53,304 nt of DNA from positions 1 to 53,304 of the forward strand of contig NZ_JAPSIY010000013.1 in the NCBI RefSeq assembly GCF_031178445.1, given 5' to 3'. Positions within the stretch are counted from its first letter, which is position 1. Each line of letters begins with the position of its first letter. Positions 40,448 through 49,301 of this stretch are shown here, piece by piece. This DNA comes from Microbacterium sp. (lineage in GTDB: Bacteria > Actinomycetota > Actinomycetes > Actinomycetales > Microbacteriaceae). Under the pieces are notes generated by a model that ran no database searches, had not been told where the DNA came from, and was given only the letters and a program-made list of their open reading frames with translations. The translations under genes were made by a program, and so were the position numbers.

Positions 40448-41938
40448 ATGACATTCGCATCCGAGATCACCGATCGGGCGGCCGCGCTGGCCGACCTGCT
40501 CGGTGCGGATGTGCAGCCGCAGGAGCTCGCGACGCGGGTCTCGACGCTGAGCGACGCCGAGGCGGTCTCGGTGGCCGAGGCGTCGGCCGCGCTCATGCGC
40601 TGCGCCGAGCTCGCGCAGGTCGCGGCGGTCGGGGTGATCGCGACGCGCTCGGCACGGGATGCGGGGCAGTCCGGCCTCGCGCAGTCCCGCGGGCACCGCA
40701 CCGCGGTCTCGCTGGTGCAGGAGCTCACGGGCACCGCGAAGGCGGATGCCGCACGCAAGATGCGCGTCGGCGAATCGCTGCTGGGAGCGCACGAGCCGAC
40801 GGTCGCCCCGGATGCTGCCGCGACTGCCGAGACCGCCGGCGACGAAAAGGCGCAGCCGTGGGATGCTCCGCTCGGCGCCGCCCTGTTCGCGCAGGCCATC
40901 ACTGCGGCGCAGCACGATGCCATCCGTCAGGGGCTCGGTGAGCCCCCTGCTCCCGAGGGAGCGGATGCCGACCAGACGGCTGTCGCGCGCGACGCCTGGT
41001 TCCTCGCGGCCGAGCAGCTGATCGCCGAGGCGTCAACGCAGTCGCTGGAGGAACTGCGGCACACCGCGCGGGCGATCCGCGACCAGCTGGACCCCGACGG
41101 CGCGTACCGTCGGTTCCTCGAGCGGTACGAGCGCCGCAGCTTCCGGCTCTGGACCGACGCCGACGGCAACCGGCGCGGGTCGTTCCTCTTCGACGATGAG
41201 GGAGGGATGCTCGCGCAGACCGTGCTCGACAGCGCCCTTCGCCCGCGCCGCGGCGGACCGCGCTTTGTCGACTCCGCCGAGCGCGAGCGGGCCGCGGAAC
41301 TGAGCGCCGATGATCGCAGCAACGACCAGCTGGCCTATGACCTGTTCCGCGACGTGCTGCGCGCCGGTGCGCTGGCCGACGCCGAGACCGTCTTCGGTAC
41401 GCGACAGGCAGGGGTGCGGCTCGTGAAGGTGGTCGATGAGACCGGCACGCCCTCGCCTACCGCCCACTCCGAAGACGGCCTGACGAGCCTGCCCGCCGCG
41501 GTCGCCGACCAGCACATCTGCGACAGCGGCTACGTGCCGGTCACGGTCGACGGATGCGGCAACCCGCTCGACGTCGGGCGGGAGCACCGCCTGTTCACAC
41601 CTCGACAGCGCGTCGCCCTGGCCATCCGCGACGGCGGATGCATGTGGCCGAGCTGCGACCGCCCCGCGTCATACTGCGAAGCGCACCACATCGACCACTG
41701 GGCCGACCACGAGGGCCGCACCGACATCGACCGCGGCGTCCTGCTCTGCCGGTTCCATCATATGAATCTCCACCACCACGGCTGGCGGCTGACGCGACGC
41801 GGTAAAGAGGAGTTCGTCCTGCATCCGCCCGGCACGAGACCCGGCGAGGGGCCGATCAGGCTGCGGCCGCGACTGGCACTCACCTACGCGTGGGGGGGAA
41901 TCGACCCGCCGCCGCGAAGATTCCGCCCGGCCGGCTGA
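40448..41938 (+). CDS. DUF222-HNH endonuclease (13E12-repeat family)
   Basis: A 496-residue protein. A helical DUF222 domain fills about residues 1-300, with SGLAQSRGHRTAVSLVQELTG. The C-terminal HNH nuclease is CMWPSCDRPASYCEAHHIDHW...LLCRFHHMNLHHHGW. It ends with a Pro/Arg tail. Actinobacteria carry many copies; the role is unknown but DNA cleavage is probable. An SOS-box-like palindrome stands in its promoter. Two hairpins after the stop may end transcription. Confidence 0.9.
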   Translation: MTFASEITDRAAALADLLGADVQPQELATRVSTLSDAEAVSVAEASAALMRCAELAQVAAVGVIATRSARDAGQSGLAQSRGHRTAVSLVQELTGTAKADAARKMRVGESLLGAHEPTVAPDAAATAETAGDEKAQPWDAPLGAALFAQAITAAQHDAIRQGLGEPPAPEGADADQTAVARDAWFLAAEQLIAEASTQSLEELRHTARAIRDQLDPDGAYRRFLERYERRSFRLWTDADGNRRGSFLFDDEGGMLAQTVLDSALRPRRGGPRFVDSAERERAAELSADDRSNDQLAYDLFRDVLRAGALADAETVFGTRQAGVRLVKVVDETGTPSPTAHSEDGLTSLPAAVADQHICDSGYVPVTVDGCGNPLDVGREHRLFTPRQRVALAIRDGGCMWPSCDRPASYCEAHHIDHWADHEGRTDIDRGVLLCRFHHMNLHHHGWRLTRRGKEEFVLHPPGTRPGEGPIRLRPRLALTYAWGGIDPPPRRFRPAG

Positions 41939-42023
41939 GCCGCGGGCCGGGGACCGCGGCGAACCGCGGGGTGCGTCGACAATCTCGGGCTGCGTTGGCT
42001 CAGAGCGCGGATGAGAGTGCGCG

Positions 42024-42058
42024 CCGTTGCGGTTGCGAACACGCAAGACGCGCAACGG
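42024..42058. terminator. Hairpin after the DUF222-HNH gene
   Basis: CCGTTGCG (42024-42031) pairs with CGCAACGG (42051-42058), and an inner stem TTGCG/CGCAA has an AACA loop (42033-42046). It lies 86 bases after the DUF222 stop. Confidence 0.5.
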
Positions 42059-42120
42059 GACCGAGTCGCTCGCGCGAGCGGTGAGCCACCCCCGGCCTCG
42101 GCGACAGAGGCCCGAACACG

Positions 42121-42158
42121 CGGATGCCCGCGGCGCTGTTCTGCGCTGCGGGCATCCG
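42121..42158. terminator. Strong bidirectional hairpin terminator
   Basis: CGGATGCCCGC (42121-42131) and GCGGGCATCCG (42148-42158) form an 11-bp stem that continues inward as GCGC/GCGC around a TGTTCT loop. It sits 9 bases after the stop of the minus-strand exported protein and faces the DUF222 gene. Confidence 0.75.
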
Positions 42159-42167
42159 AACGTTGTG

Positions 42168-43073
42168 TCAGCCGGCTGCAGGCCGGTACGGCGAGTACAG
42201 GGCCAGGTCGCCCAGAGTGTCGAACTCTGTCGCGGGGTCGGTGAGGATCGAGATGAGCGGGCGGCTGTGCTGCAGGGCCGGCCCGCTCGTGGATGGCAGG
42301 TACTCGAACACTTGCCGACCCGTGCGAGCGGGCACGCTCAGCGGAATGTCGAAGTAGCGCGCGATGAACTGGCCGGACTCGGCCGCCCTCTCACCGTTGT
42401 ACGTGACTCCATTGGAGGTGAACAGTCGAACCGAGGGCAGGGGGAAGCCCCACACGCCGGTGCGGATGGCGCCGGTGTCGCTGTACGGGGTCTCGGTGGT
42501 GTTCCCGATGAAGAACCCCGGGCTTCCGGCGGGGTTGCCCTGCCCGCCGGGCGTCACCGCGTACCAGAGCAGCTGGTACGGCGACGCCACCGTGACCGGG
42601 CCCGCCGGGGTGATGCTCGCGGACGAGTCGACAGCCACGGTGAGCGGCCGCTGCTCGGCGGCCTCAGGGAAGGGTCCGTCCCACGTCAGGTCGAGGACGA
42701 TCGACTGGCCCGCGGCGATCGACGCGGCCGGGATGGTCCACACGGTGGTGCCGTCGGCGGTCGTCGGAGTCGCCCCCGGCACCGAGAACGGGGCGACCGT
42801 CGCCCACGCCGGAGTGCTGAGCGTGATCGGACCGGAGTATTCGGCCGTGCCCGTGTTCGTCAGGCGAACCGAAACCGCACCGTAGGGCGCGTACACATCG
42901 GCGATCGGCGTCACCTCATAGGTGAGAGCGGCAGTCGCGGTCGAAGCCGCGGCGAGCGGGGTGGCGATGGCGACAGCGACCGCGGGGACGGACCAGGCCG
43001 CACCCTTGACGATCGTCCGGCGGCTGACCCCTTTCGCGGCGGCGTGGGCGTTCTCGGGCAATGAAGTGGTCAC
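42168..43073 (-). CDS. Exported protein with twin-arginine signal, function unknown
   Basis: A 301-residue protein. Its N-terminus has a Tat motif SRRTIVKG followed by AAWSVPAVAVAIATPLAAAS. The mature part is beta-rich (VSVRLTNTGTAEYSGPITLST), like a DUF11 or fibronectin-type extracellular domain, and contains PYQLLWYAVTPGG. No enzyme motif is seen. GTG start with AAGGAGGG 7 bases upstream, one of the best ribosome binding sites in the window. It is probably a surface or secreted protein. Confidence 0.8.
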   Translation of the reverse strand: MTTSLPENAHAAAKGVSRRTIVKGAAWSVPAVAVAIATPLAAASTATAALTYEVTPIADVYAPYGAVSVRLTNTGTAEYSGPITLSTPAWATVAPFSVPGATPTTADGTTVWTIPAASIAAGQSIVLDLTWDGPFPEAAEQRPLTVAVDSSASITPAGPVTVASPYQLLWYAVTPGGQGNPAGSPGFFIGNTTETPYSDTGAIRTGVWGFPLPSVRLFTSNGVTYNGERAAESGQFIARYFDIPLSVPARTGRQVFEYLPSTSGPALQHSRPLISILTDPATEFDTLGDLALYSPYRPAAG

Positions 43074-43251
43074 GCTAGTTCCCTCCTTGGCCACTGCAGT
43101 GGCAAGCGACAGTCGTGCGCAACGACATCCGCCAGATGGCTGGCAACGGCACGGCGGACTCATCCTAAGGACGCCCTGGCTGACCCCTGAGGCGTGCGCG
43201 GAAAATCACCCCGATCTTCACCCCATCCGCGGTCGCACCACAGCAAGCCGG

Positions 43252-43866
43252 TTAGTGCTCCGCGCCGCCGAAGCGCTCTGCCGACGCCACCTGCTGCGCC
43301 ACCCGTCGCAGAGCGAGCAGCAGCGGCTCGACCAGCACCGATCCCAGCACGACGTAGCGCACGGCCGCCTCGGCTGACTCGGAGGGGACGCCGGCGATCT
43401 CGGCATCCGCGATCTTCCGAGCACTGTCGAGGTACACCGGCATCACGTCGTCCGAGACGGCGAACCCGGCGCGCTCCAATCCGGCCAGCGCCCGGGCGAC
43501 GTCGCCGAGCACCGCCGGATCGCACATCCCGGGCCGCCACCCGAGCCCCGCCACGAGGCGCTCGGCATCCGCGAGATCCAGGCCTTCGTCGAGGGGCGGC
43601 GTCACCGCGGCGTGCGCGGCGCCGAGCAGATCATGCGCGTTCGCTGGTGCCGCATCGAGCGCCTCCAGAACCCGGCGCGTCTCTGCGATGCTCACCCTGG
43701 CATCCAGCAGCGCACGAATCACCCGAAGTCGTTCCACGTGCCGCTCACCGTACGTCGCCTGCGTCGGCGCGGTGCGCTCGCCCTCCGGGAGCAGACCCTC
43801 GCGCAGGTAGTACTTGATCGTCGGCACGGTCACACCCGTCTGCGCCGACAGCTCGGAAATCCTCAT
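43252..43866 (-). CDS. MerR-family transcriptional regulator
   Basis: A 204-residue regulator. The MerR helix-turn-helix is RISELSAQTGVTVPTIKYYLREGLLPEG, followed by the wing ATYGERHVERL and the coiled-coil dimer helix. The C-terminal 110 residues bind an unknown effector; there is no cysteine cluster, so it is not a metal sensor. ATG 43866 has AGAGG 5 bases upstream, better than the GTG at 43872. It is divergent from the DUF4188 gene, and both share a 39-bp dyad. Confidence 0.9.
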   Translation of the reverse strand: MRISELSAQTGVTVPTIKYYLREGLLPEGERTAPTQATYGERHVERLRVIRALLDARVSIAETRRVLEALDAAPANAHDLLGAAHAAVTPPLDEGLDLADAERLVAGLGWRPGMCDPAVLGDVARALAGLERAGFAVSDDVMPVYLDSARKIADAEIAGVPSESAEAAVRYVVLGSVLVEPLLLALRRVAQQVASAERFGGAEH

Positions 43867-43875
43867 AGCCACCTC

Positions 43876-43921
43876 TTGACATCGATAGTATCGCTATCCA
43901 ATATGGATAGTGGAACTATCG
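43876..43921 (+). promoter_or_regulatory. 39-bp dyad and promoter, MerR operator
   Basis: CGATAGT (43883-43889) with ACTATCG (43915-43921), and TATCCA (43895-43900) with TGGATA (43904-43909), are two nested inverted repeats with one common centre at 43902. A TTGACA -35 element (43876-43881) runs into the dyad, so the -10 must lie inside it. This is the usual layout of MerR-activated promoters with long spacers. Confidence 0.75.
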
Positions 43922-43935
43922 AATAGGAGAAGACC

Positions 43936-44451
43936 ATGACACGAGTCGTCCCCGGACGCATGACCCACCGCCACGACGGCGAACTCGTCGTCTTCCACAT
44001 CGGCATGCAGATCAACCGCTGGTGGCGCCCCGACCTGTGGCTGCCGGTCTTCGGCGCCATGCCCCGGATGCTGCGCGAGCTCTCCCGCGACGACGATTCA
44101 GGCCTGCTCGGCTACGAACTGCTTCTGGGCGGCGGAGGCCCGTACGTCGTGCAGTACTGGTCGTCGATCGAGAAGCTGTACGCCTATGCCGCGAACCCGA
44201 CGCAGGAGCACCGGCCCGCCTGGACCCGGTTCAACCGGATGGCGCGAAAGGCGCCAGGGGCCGTCGGAATCTGGCACGAGACCTTCCTCGTCGAGCGTGC
44301 CGAGAGCGTCTACGTCTCGACGAAGCCGATGGGGCTGCCCAAGGCGACCGAGCTCGTCGAGGTCGGGCGCCGGCATGACGGCGCCAGGCAGCGGTTCGCC
44401 GACGGTCGCACCCGGGCGAGCGAAGCGGTCGACGCACCCGTCAGGCAGTGA
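43936..44451 (+). CDS. DUF4188 family (monooxygenase-like) protein
   Basis: A 171-residue protein. It begins MTRVVPGRMTHRHDGELVVFHIGMQINRWW and contains LLGYELLLGGGGPYVVQYWSS. The family is sometimes called monooxygenase-like, but no cofactor motif is visible. It is the probable target of the divergent MerR regulator. AGGAGA lies 6 bases upstream of the ATG. Its last 11 bases overlap the end of the convergent membrane-protein gene. Confidence 0.85.
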   Translation: MTRVVPGRMTHRHDGELVVFHIGMQINRWWRPDLWLPVFGAMPRMLRELSRDDDSGLLGYELLLGGGGPYVVQYWSSIEKLYAYAANPTQEHRPAWTRFNRMARKAPGAVGIWHETFLVERAESVYVSTKPMGLPKATELVEVGRRHDGARQRFADGRTRASEAVDAPVRQ

Positions 44452-45397
44452 GGGTCGAACTGCGATCCTCCCCGGCCGGCGCGTCCTCCTGCGGCGCTCC
44501 GTTCCCTCCGCGTTCGACAATCGCACGCACGACCGTGCCTGCGACGGCGATGGCCAGAGCGACCGCCGTCGGCATCCAGATCTCGCGAAGCGCCATCGGG
44601 AACACATCAGCGGCGGCAGCCGCCATCTCTCCCACGTCGCCCTGCAGCACCCGCATTCCGAGCCCGTATTGGATCGCGGTGAACAGCGCCGGCACGATCC
44701 ACAGGGCCAGCAGTGAGACCAGCCACACGGCGAGCCGCCTCGCCGGTCGCACTCCGCACCAGATGAGCGCGGCTCCGACGATGACCGCCGGAAGCCAAGA
44801 CACGATGCTCGACAGGAACATCGGCGGCGTGACCTCGCTCGTGAACGCGACGACACCGCGCGCGAACCAGCTTGCGAACGGAACCGCGGAGAGCGCGACT
44901 CCGAGCGCCGCCGTACCGGGCGAGAGGCGAGACGTCATCCACAGCGCCAGCTGTGCCAGCAGCATCGCGACGACGGCGCCGGCCAGCATCCCTGCGAAGT
45001 AGAGCCCGGCGCGCGAGTCGCCCCCACCGGCGAGCCCGAGGCCGTCGGCGAGCACACCGAAGCTCTGGATCGCCGCGACGAGATGCACGGCCGCGAGGCC
45101 CAGCACCGCAGGCCACACGGCGAGCGCGCGACGGCGCCGAGCGAACCGCAGCCCGATGCCGGCGAAAGTCCCGCCGAGCAGCACGAGGGAGAACAGAACC
45201 GTGGCGTAATACTGGCTCAACGGCAGCAGGACGAACGGCATGTCCTCCGGCATCGTCGCGCTGCTCCAGAGGTTCTGCAGGGGCAGCCGGCCACCGCCCA
45301 TCAGCCACGGCAGGAGTCCCAGGGCGCCGCCGCCGACTCCGATCGCGAAGGATGTCAGGCGGTGCGCCATCACGGGAGCGGGAGAAGGGTCGGTCAT
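44441..45397 (-). CDS. Multi-pass membrane protein, function unknown
   Basis: A 318-residue protein with eight to ten membrane segments, starting MTDPSPAPVMAHRLTSF. The C-terminal 80 residues (RPARRLAVWLVSLLALWIVP and on through GMRVLQGDVGEM and WMPTAVALAIAV) match, about half by eye, the membrane stub at 18403-18684. No transporter motif is recognised. It is convergent with the DUF4188 gene. Confidence 0.8.
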   Translation of the reverse strand: MTDPSPAPVMAHRLTSFAIGVGGGALGLLPWLMGGGRLPLQNLWSSATMPEDMPFVLLPLSQYYATVLFSLVLLGGTFAGIGLRFARRRRALAVWPAVLGLAAVHLVAAIQSFGVLADGLGLAGGGDSRAGLYFAGMLAGAVVAMLLAQLALWMTSRLSPGTAALGVALSAVPFASWFARGVVAFTSEVTPPMFLSSIVSWLPAVIVGAALIWCGVRPARRLAVWLVSLLALWIVPALFTAIQYGLGMRVLQGDVGEMAAAAADVFPMALREIWMPTAVALAIAVAGTVVRAIVERGGNGAPQEDAPAGEDRSSTLTA

Positions 45398-45587
45398 GAG
45401 CACACGGTGCCACAGTTCGACTCGCAGACGCGGATCGGCTCGCGCGCGGCGGATGCGCACGCCTGCGAACGAACCGTGCCGCGGGCGCGGCCGCACGGAG
45501 GTCAGGCCCGCTCAGGGTCGGCATCCGGCCGGAATCTGAGCGGACTAAACTGGAAGCGCCCCGCCGGCCCCTTCCATTGGAGTGCGC

Positions 45588-47915
45588 GTGACCACCCCGA
45601 ACACCCCCACCACCCACGTACCCGACTCTGTCGAGAACGCGATCGCCACCCCCGAGAAGGAGCAGCCGTACGGCGCTCTCGGACTCAAGGACGACGAGTA
45701 CGCGCGCATCAGGGAGATCCTCGGTCGTCGCCCCACCTCTGGCGAGCTGGCGATGTACTCGGTGATGTGGTCGGAGCACTGCTCCTACAAGTCGTCGAAG
45801 AACTACCTGCGCCGCTTCGGCCAGAAGGTCTCCGACGAGATGCGCGAGCGCCTCATGGTCGGCATGGGCCAGAACGCCGGCGTCGTCGACGTGGGCGAGG
45901 GATGGGCGGTCACGTTCAAGGCCGAGTCGCACAACCACCCGAGCTTCATCGAGCCGTTCCAGGGTGCCGCTACCGGCGTCGGCGGCATCGTGCGCGACAT
46001 CATCTCGATGGGCGCACGCCCCGTGGCCGTGATGGATGCTCTGCGCTTCGGCGCCATCGACCACCCCGACACCCCGCGCGTCGTGCACGGGGTCACCGCC
46101 GGCATCAGCTTCTACGGCAACTGCCTTGGGCTTCCGAACATCGGCGGCGAGACGGTCTTCGCCTCCGTGTACCAGGCCAACCCACTCGTGAACGCCCTCG
46201 CCGTCGGCGTGCTGCGCCACGAGGACCTCAAGCTCGCCAACGCCACCGGCGTGGGCAACAAGGTCGTGCTGTTCGGCGCCCGCACCGGCGGCGACGGCAT
46301 CGGCGGAGCATCCATCCTCGCCTCCGACTCGTTCGACTCCACCGGCCCCACCAAGCGCCCCGCAGTGCAGGTCGGCGACCCGTTCGCCGAGAAGGTGCTC
46401 ATCGAGTGCTGCCTCGAGCTGTACAAGTCCGAGCTCGTCGAAGCCATCCAGGACCTCGGCGCCGCCGGCATCTCCTGCGCCACCAGCGAGCTGGCCGCCA
46501 ACGGCAACAGCGGCATGCACGTCTCGCTCGACAACGTGCTGCTGCGCGATCCGTCGCTCACCGCCGAAGAGATCCTCATGTCGGAGTCGCAGGAGCGGAT
46601 GATGGCGATCGTCGCCCCCGAGAAGCTCGACGCGTTCATGGAAGTCGTGAACAAGTGGGAGGTCGAGACCAGCGTGCTCGGCGAGGTCACCGGAGACGGC
46701 CGTCTCGTCATCGACTGGCAGGGTGAGCGCATCGTCGATGTCGACCCGTCGACCGTCGCCGTCGACGGCCCCGTCTACGACCGCCCGGTCGCCTACCCGA
46801 CGTGGATCGACGCGCTGCAGGCGGATGCCGCAGAAGACCTCCCACGCACCGACGACCCCGCGACCCTGCGCGAGCAGTTCCTGAAGCTGGTCGCGTCGCC
46901 GAACCTGGCCGACACGTCGTGGATCACCAACCAGTACGACTACTACGTGCTCGGCAACACCGCGCTCGCCTTCCCCGACGACGCCGGCATGATCCGCGTC
47001 GACGAGGAGTCGGGTCTCGGGTTCTCGATCTCGACCGATGCCAACGGCCGCTACTGCCAGCTCGACCCGTACGCGGGTGCGCAGCTGGCCCTCGCCGAGG
47101 CATACCGCAACGTCGCCGTCACCGGCGCCACCCCGACCGCGATCACCGACTGCCTCAACTTCGGCTCCCCCGAGAACCCCGAGGTCATGTGGCAGTTCGG
47201 GCAGACCGTCGACGGCCTGGCCGACGGATGCTACGCCCTCGGCACTCCCGTCACCGGCGGCAACGTCTCGTTCTACAACCAGACCGGTGACACCCCGATC
47301 CACCCGACCCCGCTGGTCGGCGTGCTCGGCATCATCGACGACGTCGCCCGCCGCATCCCGTCCGGCTGGCAGGATGCCGGCGAGAACATCTACCTGCTCG
47401 GCGTGACCTCCACCGAGCTGAGCGGCTCGGCCTGGGCCGATGTCATCCACGACCACCTCGGCGGCCTGCCCCCGAAGGTCGACCTCGACGCCGAGAAGCG
47501 CCTTGCCGGCCTGCTCGGCGCGGCACGCGAAGAGTGGCTGATCTCCTCGGCACACGACGTCTCCGAGGGTGGCCTCGGCCAGGCTCTCGCCGAGGGCGTC
47601 ATGCGCTTCGGCGTCGGCGCCCGCGTGTGGCTGACCGAGCTCATGGAGCGCGACGGCGTTGATGCCGCATCCGCCCTGTTCTCCGAGTCCACCGGCCGGG
47701 TCATCGTGACCGTGCCGCGCGAGGACGACGTGAAGTTCCGAGGCCTGTGCGAGGGGCGCGGCTACCCCGTGCTGCGCATCGGCGTGACCGACACCGAGCC
47801 CACGCTCGAAGTGCAGGACGTGTTCACCGTCACGGCCGAGGAGCTGCGTGAGACCTCACGGGCGACCTTGCCGGCTGTGTTCGGCCCGACGGTCACCGAG
47901 CCGGCCTCGGTGTGA
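45588..47915 (+). CDS. purL: Phosphoribosylformylglycinamidine synthase subunit PurL
   Basis: A 775-residue short-form PurL, the synthetase subunit of purine step four, which makes FGAM from FGAR, ATP and glutamine with PurQ and PurS. Motifs: [54 protein letters not shown] and [12 protein letters not shown]. The length fits other actinobacterial enzymes. TTGGAG is 5 bases before GTG 45588, preferred to GTG 45582. A TAAACT -10 element stands at 45546-45551. purQ and purS are not in the window. It is the only clear core metabolic gene here. Confidence 0.97.
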   Translation: MTTPNTPTTHVPDSVENAIATPEKEQPYGALGLKDDEYARIREILGRRPTSGELAMYSVMWSEHCSYKSSKNYLRRFGQKVSDEMRERLMVGMGQNAGVVDVGEGWAVTFKAESHNHPSFIEPFQGAATGVGGIVRDIISMGARPVAVMDALRFGAIDHPDTPRVVHGVTAGISFYGNCLGLPNIGGETVFASVYQANPLVNALAVGVLRHEDLKLANATGVGNKVVLFGARTGGDGIGGASILASDSFDSTGPTKRPAVQVGDPFAEKVLIECCLELYKSELVEAIQDLGAAGISCATSELAANGNSGMHVSLDNVLLRDPSLTAEEILMSESQERMMAIVAPEKLDAFMEVVNKWEVETSVLGEVTGDGRLVIDWQGERIVDVDPSTVAVDGPVYDRPVAYPTWIDALQADAAEDLPRTDDPATLREQFLKLVASPNLADTSWITNQYDYYVLGNTALAFPDDAGMIRVDEESGLGFSISTDANGRYCQLDPYAGAQLALAEAYRNVAVTGATPTAITDCLNFGSPENPEVMWQFGQTVDGLADGCYALGTPVTGGNVSFYNQTGDTPIHPTPLVGVLGIIDDVARRIPSGWQDAGENIYLLGVTSTELSGSAWADVIHDHLGGLPPKVDLDAEKRLAGLLGAAREEWLISSAHDVSEGGLGQALAEGVMRFGVGARVWLTELMERDGVDAASALFSESTGRVIVTVPREDDVKFRGLCEGRGYPVLRIGVTDTEPTLEVQDVFTVTAEELRETSRATLPAVFGPTVTEPASV

Positions 47916-47977
47916 ACGCTTCGGCGCTGTCGTTCTCTGCCCGCGCGGCGGGAATCCGCACAGCGCGAGCAGATTCG

Positions 47978-48078
47978 AGCAGCGCGAACCGAGCGGATGC
48001 TGAGAAGAGCAGCGCGAACCGAGCGGATGCTGAGAAGAGCAGCGCGAACCGAGCGGATGCTGAGAAGAGCAGCGCAAG
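47978..48078. repeat. 30-bp direct tandem repeat, three copies and a partial
   Basis: Identical 30-base units start at 47978, 48008 and 48038, each beginning AGCAGCGCGAACC and ending GCTGAGAAG. A fourth is cut after about 9 bases at 48068. The units are adjacent without spacers, so this is not a CRISPR. It lies between the purL stop and the small membrane-protein gene. Perfect identity indicates recent expansion. Confidence 0.9.
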
Positions 48079-48101
48079 CTCGCTCTAAGAGGAGGACGAC
48101 A

Positions 48102-48239
48102 GTGAGCCGCACCGACGAGGACTACGGCGATCTCGGCGAGCGCCGCACCCGCCGCATCCGCCTGGTCGCGTGGGTGACGATCATCGCGCTGATCGTGGGC
48201 GGTGGCGGCGCCACCGTGTTCACGCTCCTGTTCGGCTGA
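48102..48239 (+). CDS. Small single-pass membrane protein, 45 residues
   Basis: A short protein: an acidic start (VSRTDEDYGDLGERR), a basic anchor RRTRRIRL and one membrane helix VAWVTIIALIVGGGGATVFTLLF. GAGGAGG is 7 bases before the GTG and defines the start. The frame is open further upstream through the tandem repeats, where each unit would encode MLRRAARTER, but no ribosome binding site supports this. Similar small proteins are common after purL in this genus, by my recollection. Function unknown. Confidence 0.75.
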   Translation: MSRTDEDYGDLGERRTRRIRLVAWVTIIALIVGGGGATVFTLLFG

Positions 48240-48296
48240 GACGCCGCGGCTGCCGCATGGTGGCGGGCGCGAGCGGATGCGGAACGCGGTCACCGC

Positions 48297-48306
48297 TGTC
48301 AACCCT
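48297..48306 (+). promoter_or_regulatory. TGTCAACCCT element, shared promoter-like motif (copy 2)
   Basis: TGTCAACCCT is exactly 63 bases upstream of the GTG of the 53-residue acidic protein, the same distance as in the copy at 12650. No other copy stands before a gene in this window. Confidence 0.55.
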
Positions 48307-48369
48307 CTCGCCCGTACTTCGCGAGCGAGAAATCGTGGAACGCACAGATCGAGAACACCGGAGGTTCAC

Positions 48370-48531
48370 GTGAGCGACGCGACACAGCCGAACGACCCGG
48401 CCGACAACGGAATGGACAAGGGCACCGGCGACCCCGGCGACGACCGGGCACACCTGATGGATCAGCCGCCGGCACAGGCCGATGACGACGAGCAGGACGA
48501 GGACGACCCCGAGCACGGCCAGGCCGGATGA
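48370..48531 (+). CDS. Small acidic disordered protein, 53 residues
   Basis: VSDATQPNDPADNGMDKG and then a chain of D, E, P and Q with no hydrophobic core. GGAGG lies 5 bases before the GTG. It resembles the protein at 12723 in start, composition, ribosome binding site and the upstream element TGTCAACCCT. No family is recognised. Confidence 0.72.
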   Translation: MSDATQPNDPADNGMDKGTGDPGDDRAHLMDQPPAQADDDEQDEDDPEHGQAG

Positions 48532-48603
48532 CGCGTCGTCCGATTCCCGCCAGCGCGCGGTGACGGACCGGCGAAGACTGGGATTCCTGAATGGAGGAAC
48601 CCC

Positions 48604-49266
48604 ATGGGCAACGTCACGTCGATCGATCCACACACGGCGATCTCACCGGCCATCCTGTACTTCGGCACCCCCGTCGCGCTGCTGACCACCGTCGACGCCG
48701 AGGGGCACGCGAACATCGCGCCGAACTCCTCAGTCTGGTGGCTGGGGCAGACCGCCGTCGTGGGCGTCTCGGCGAGCAGCCAGACCGGCCGCAACCTGCT
48801 CGCGACGGGCGAGGTGGTGATCAACCTTCCGTCTCAGAACGAGGTCGACATCGTCGATCGGCTTGCTCTGACCACCGGCCGCCCTGAGGTCTCGGCCCGC
48901 AAGCACGCCGCCGGTTACAGATCCATCCGCGACAAGTTCGCGCACGCCCGGGTTTCGCCCGTGGCGGCGGAGACGGTGACCCCGCCCCGGATCGCCGAGC
49001 TTCCCGTGCACCTGGAGGGAACGGTGCGCACACTGCATCCGCTCGACGGTGTATCCGACCCCGCCGAGGCGCGCGTGATCGCCGCTGAGGTCGCGATCAC
49101 CCGGGTGCATGTGCGCGAGTCGCTGCGCATGCCTGGATATCCCAACCGCATCGACCCCGAACGCTGGCAGCCGCTGCTGCTCAGCTTCCAGCGGTTCTTC
49201 GGCCGCGGCGGCGAGGTCATGCCCTCACGCCTCGCCTCCATCGACGAGGAGTGGTATCGCGGGTGA
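48604..49266 (+). CDS. Flavin-reductase-like split-barrel protein
   Basis: A 220-residue protein of the FMN-binding split-barrel fold. AILYFGTPVALLTTVDAEGHANIAPNSSVWWLG and GEVVINLPSQNEVD are typical of flavin reductase-like proteins. It likely binds FMN and reduces a flavin or small molecule. TGGAGGA is 6 bases from the ATG. It is convergent with the MgtC/SapB gene and is monocistronic. Confidence 0.85.
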   Translation: MGNVTSIDPHTAISPAILYFGTPVALLTTVDAEGHANIAPNSSVWWLGQTAVVGVSASSQTGRNLLATGEVVINLPSQNEVDIVDRLALTTGRPEVSARKHAAGYRSIRDKFAHARVSPVAAETVTPPRIAELPVHLEGTVRTLHPLDGVSDPAEARVIAAEVAITRVHVRESLRMPGYPNRIDPERWQPLLLSFQRFFGRGGEVMPSRLASIDEEWYRG

Positions 49267-49301
49267 GCGCCGACGCGAGTACGGACGGCACGGGGCCGGG
49301 A

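Noticed and set aside
44607..47555. Open 982-codon minus-strand frame opposite purL
   Set aside because: It is antisense to an unmistakable PurL and has no recognisable domain. Long antisense frames are common at this GC content.
47978..48078. Tandem repeats as a CRISPR array
   Set aside because: The 30-base units are directly adjacent without spacers, and there are no cas genes.
47997..48101. N-terminal extension of the 45-residue protein encoded by the repeats (MLRRAARTER units)
   Set aside because: GAGGAGG directly before GTG 48102 and the following acidic-then-membrane layout favour the short protein; no ribosome binding site stands before 47997.
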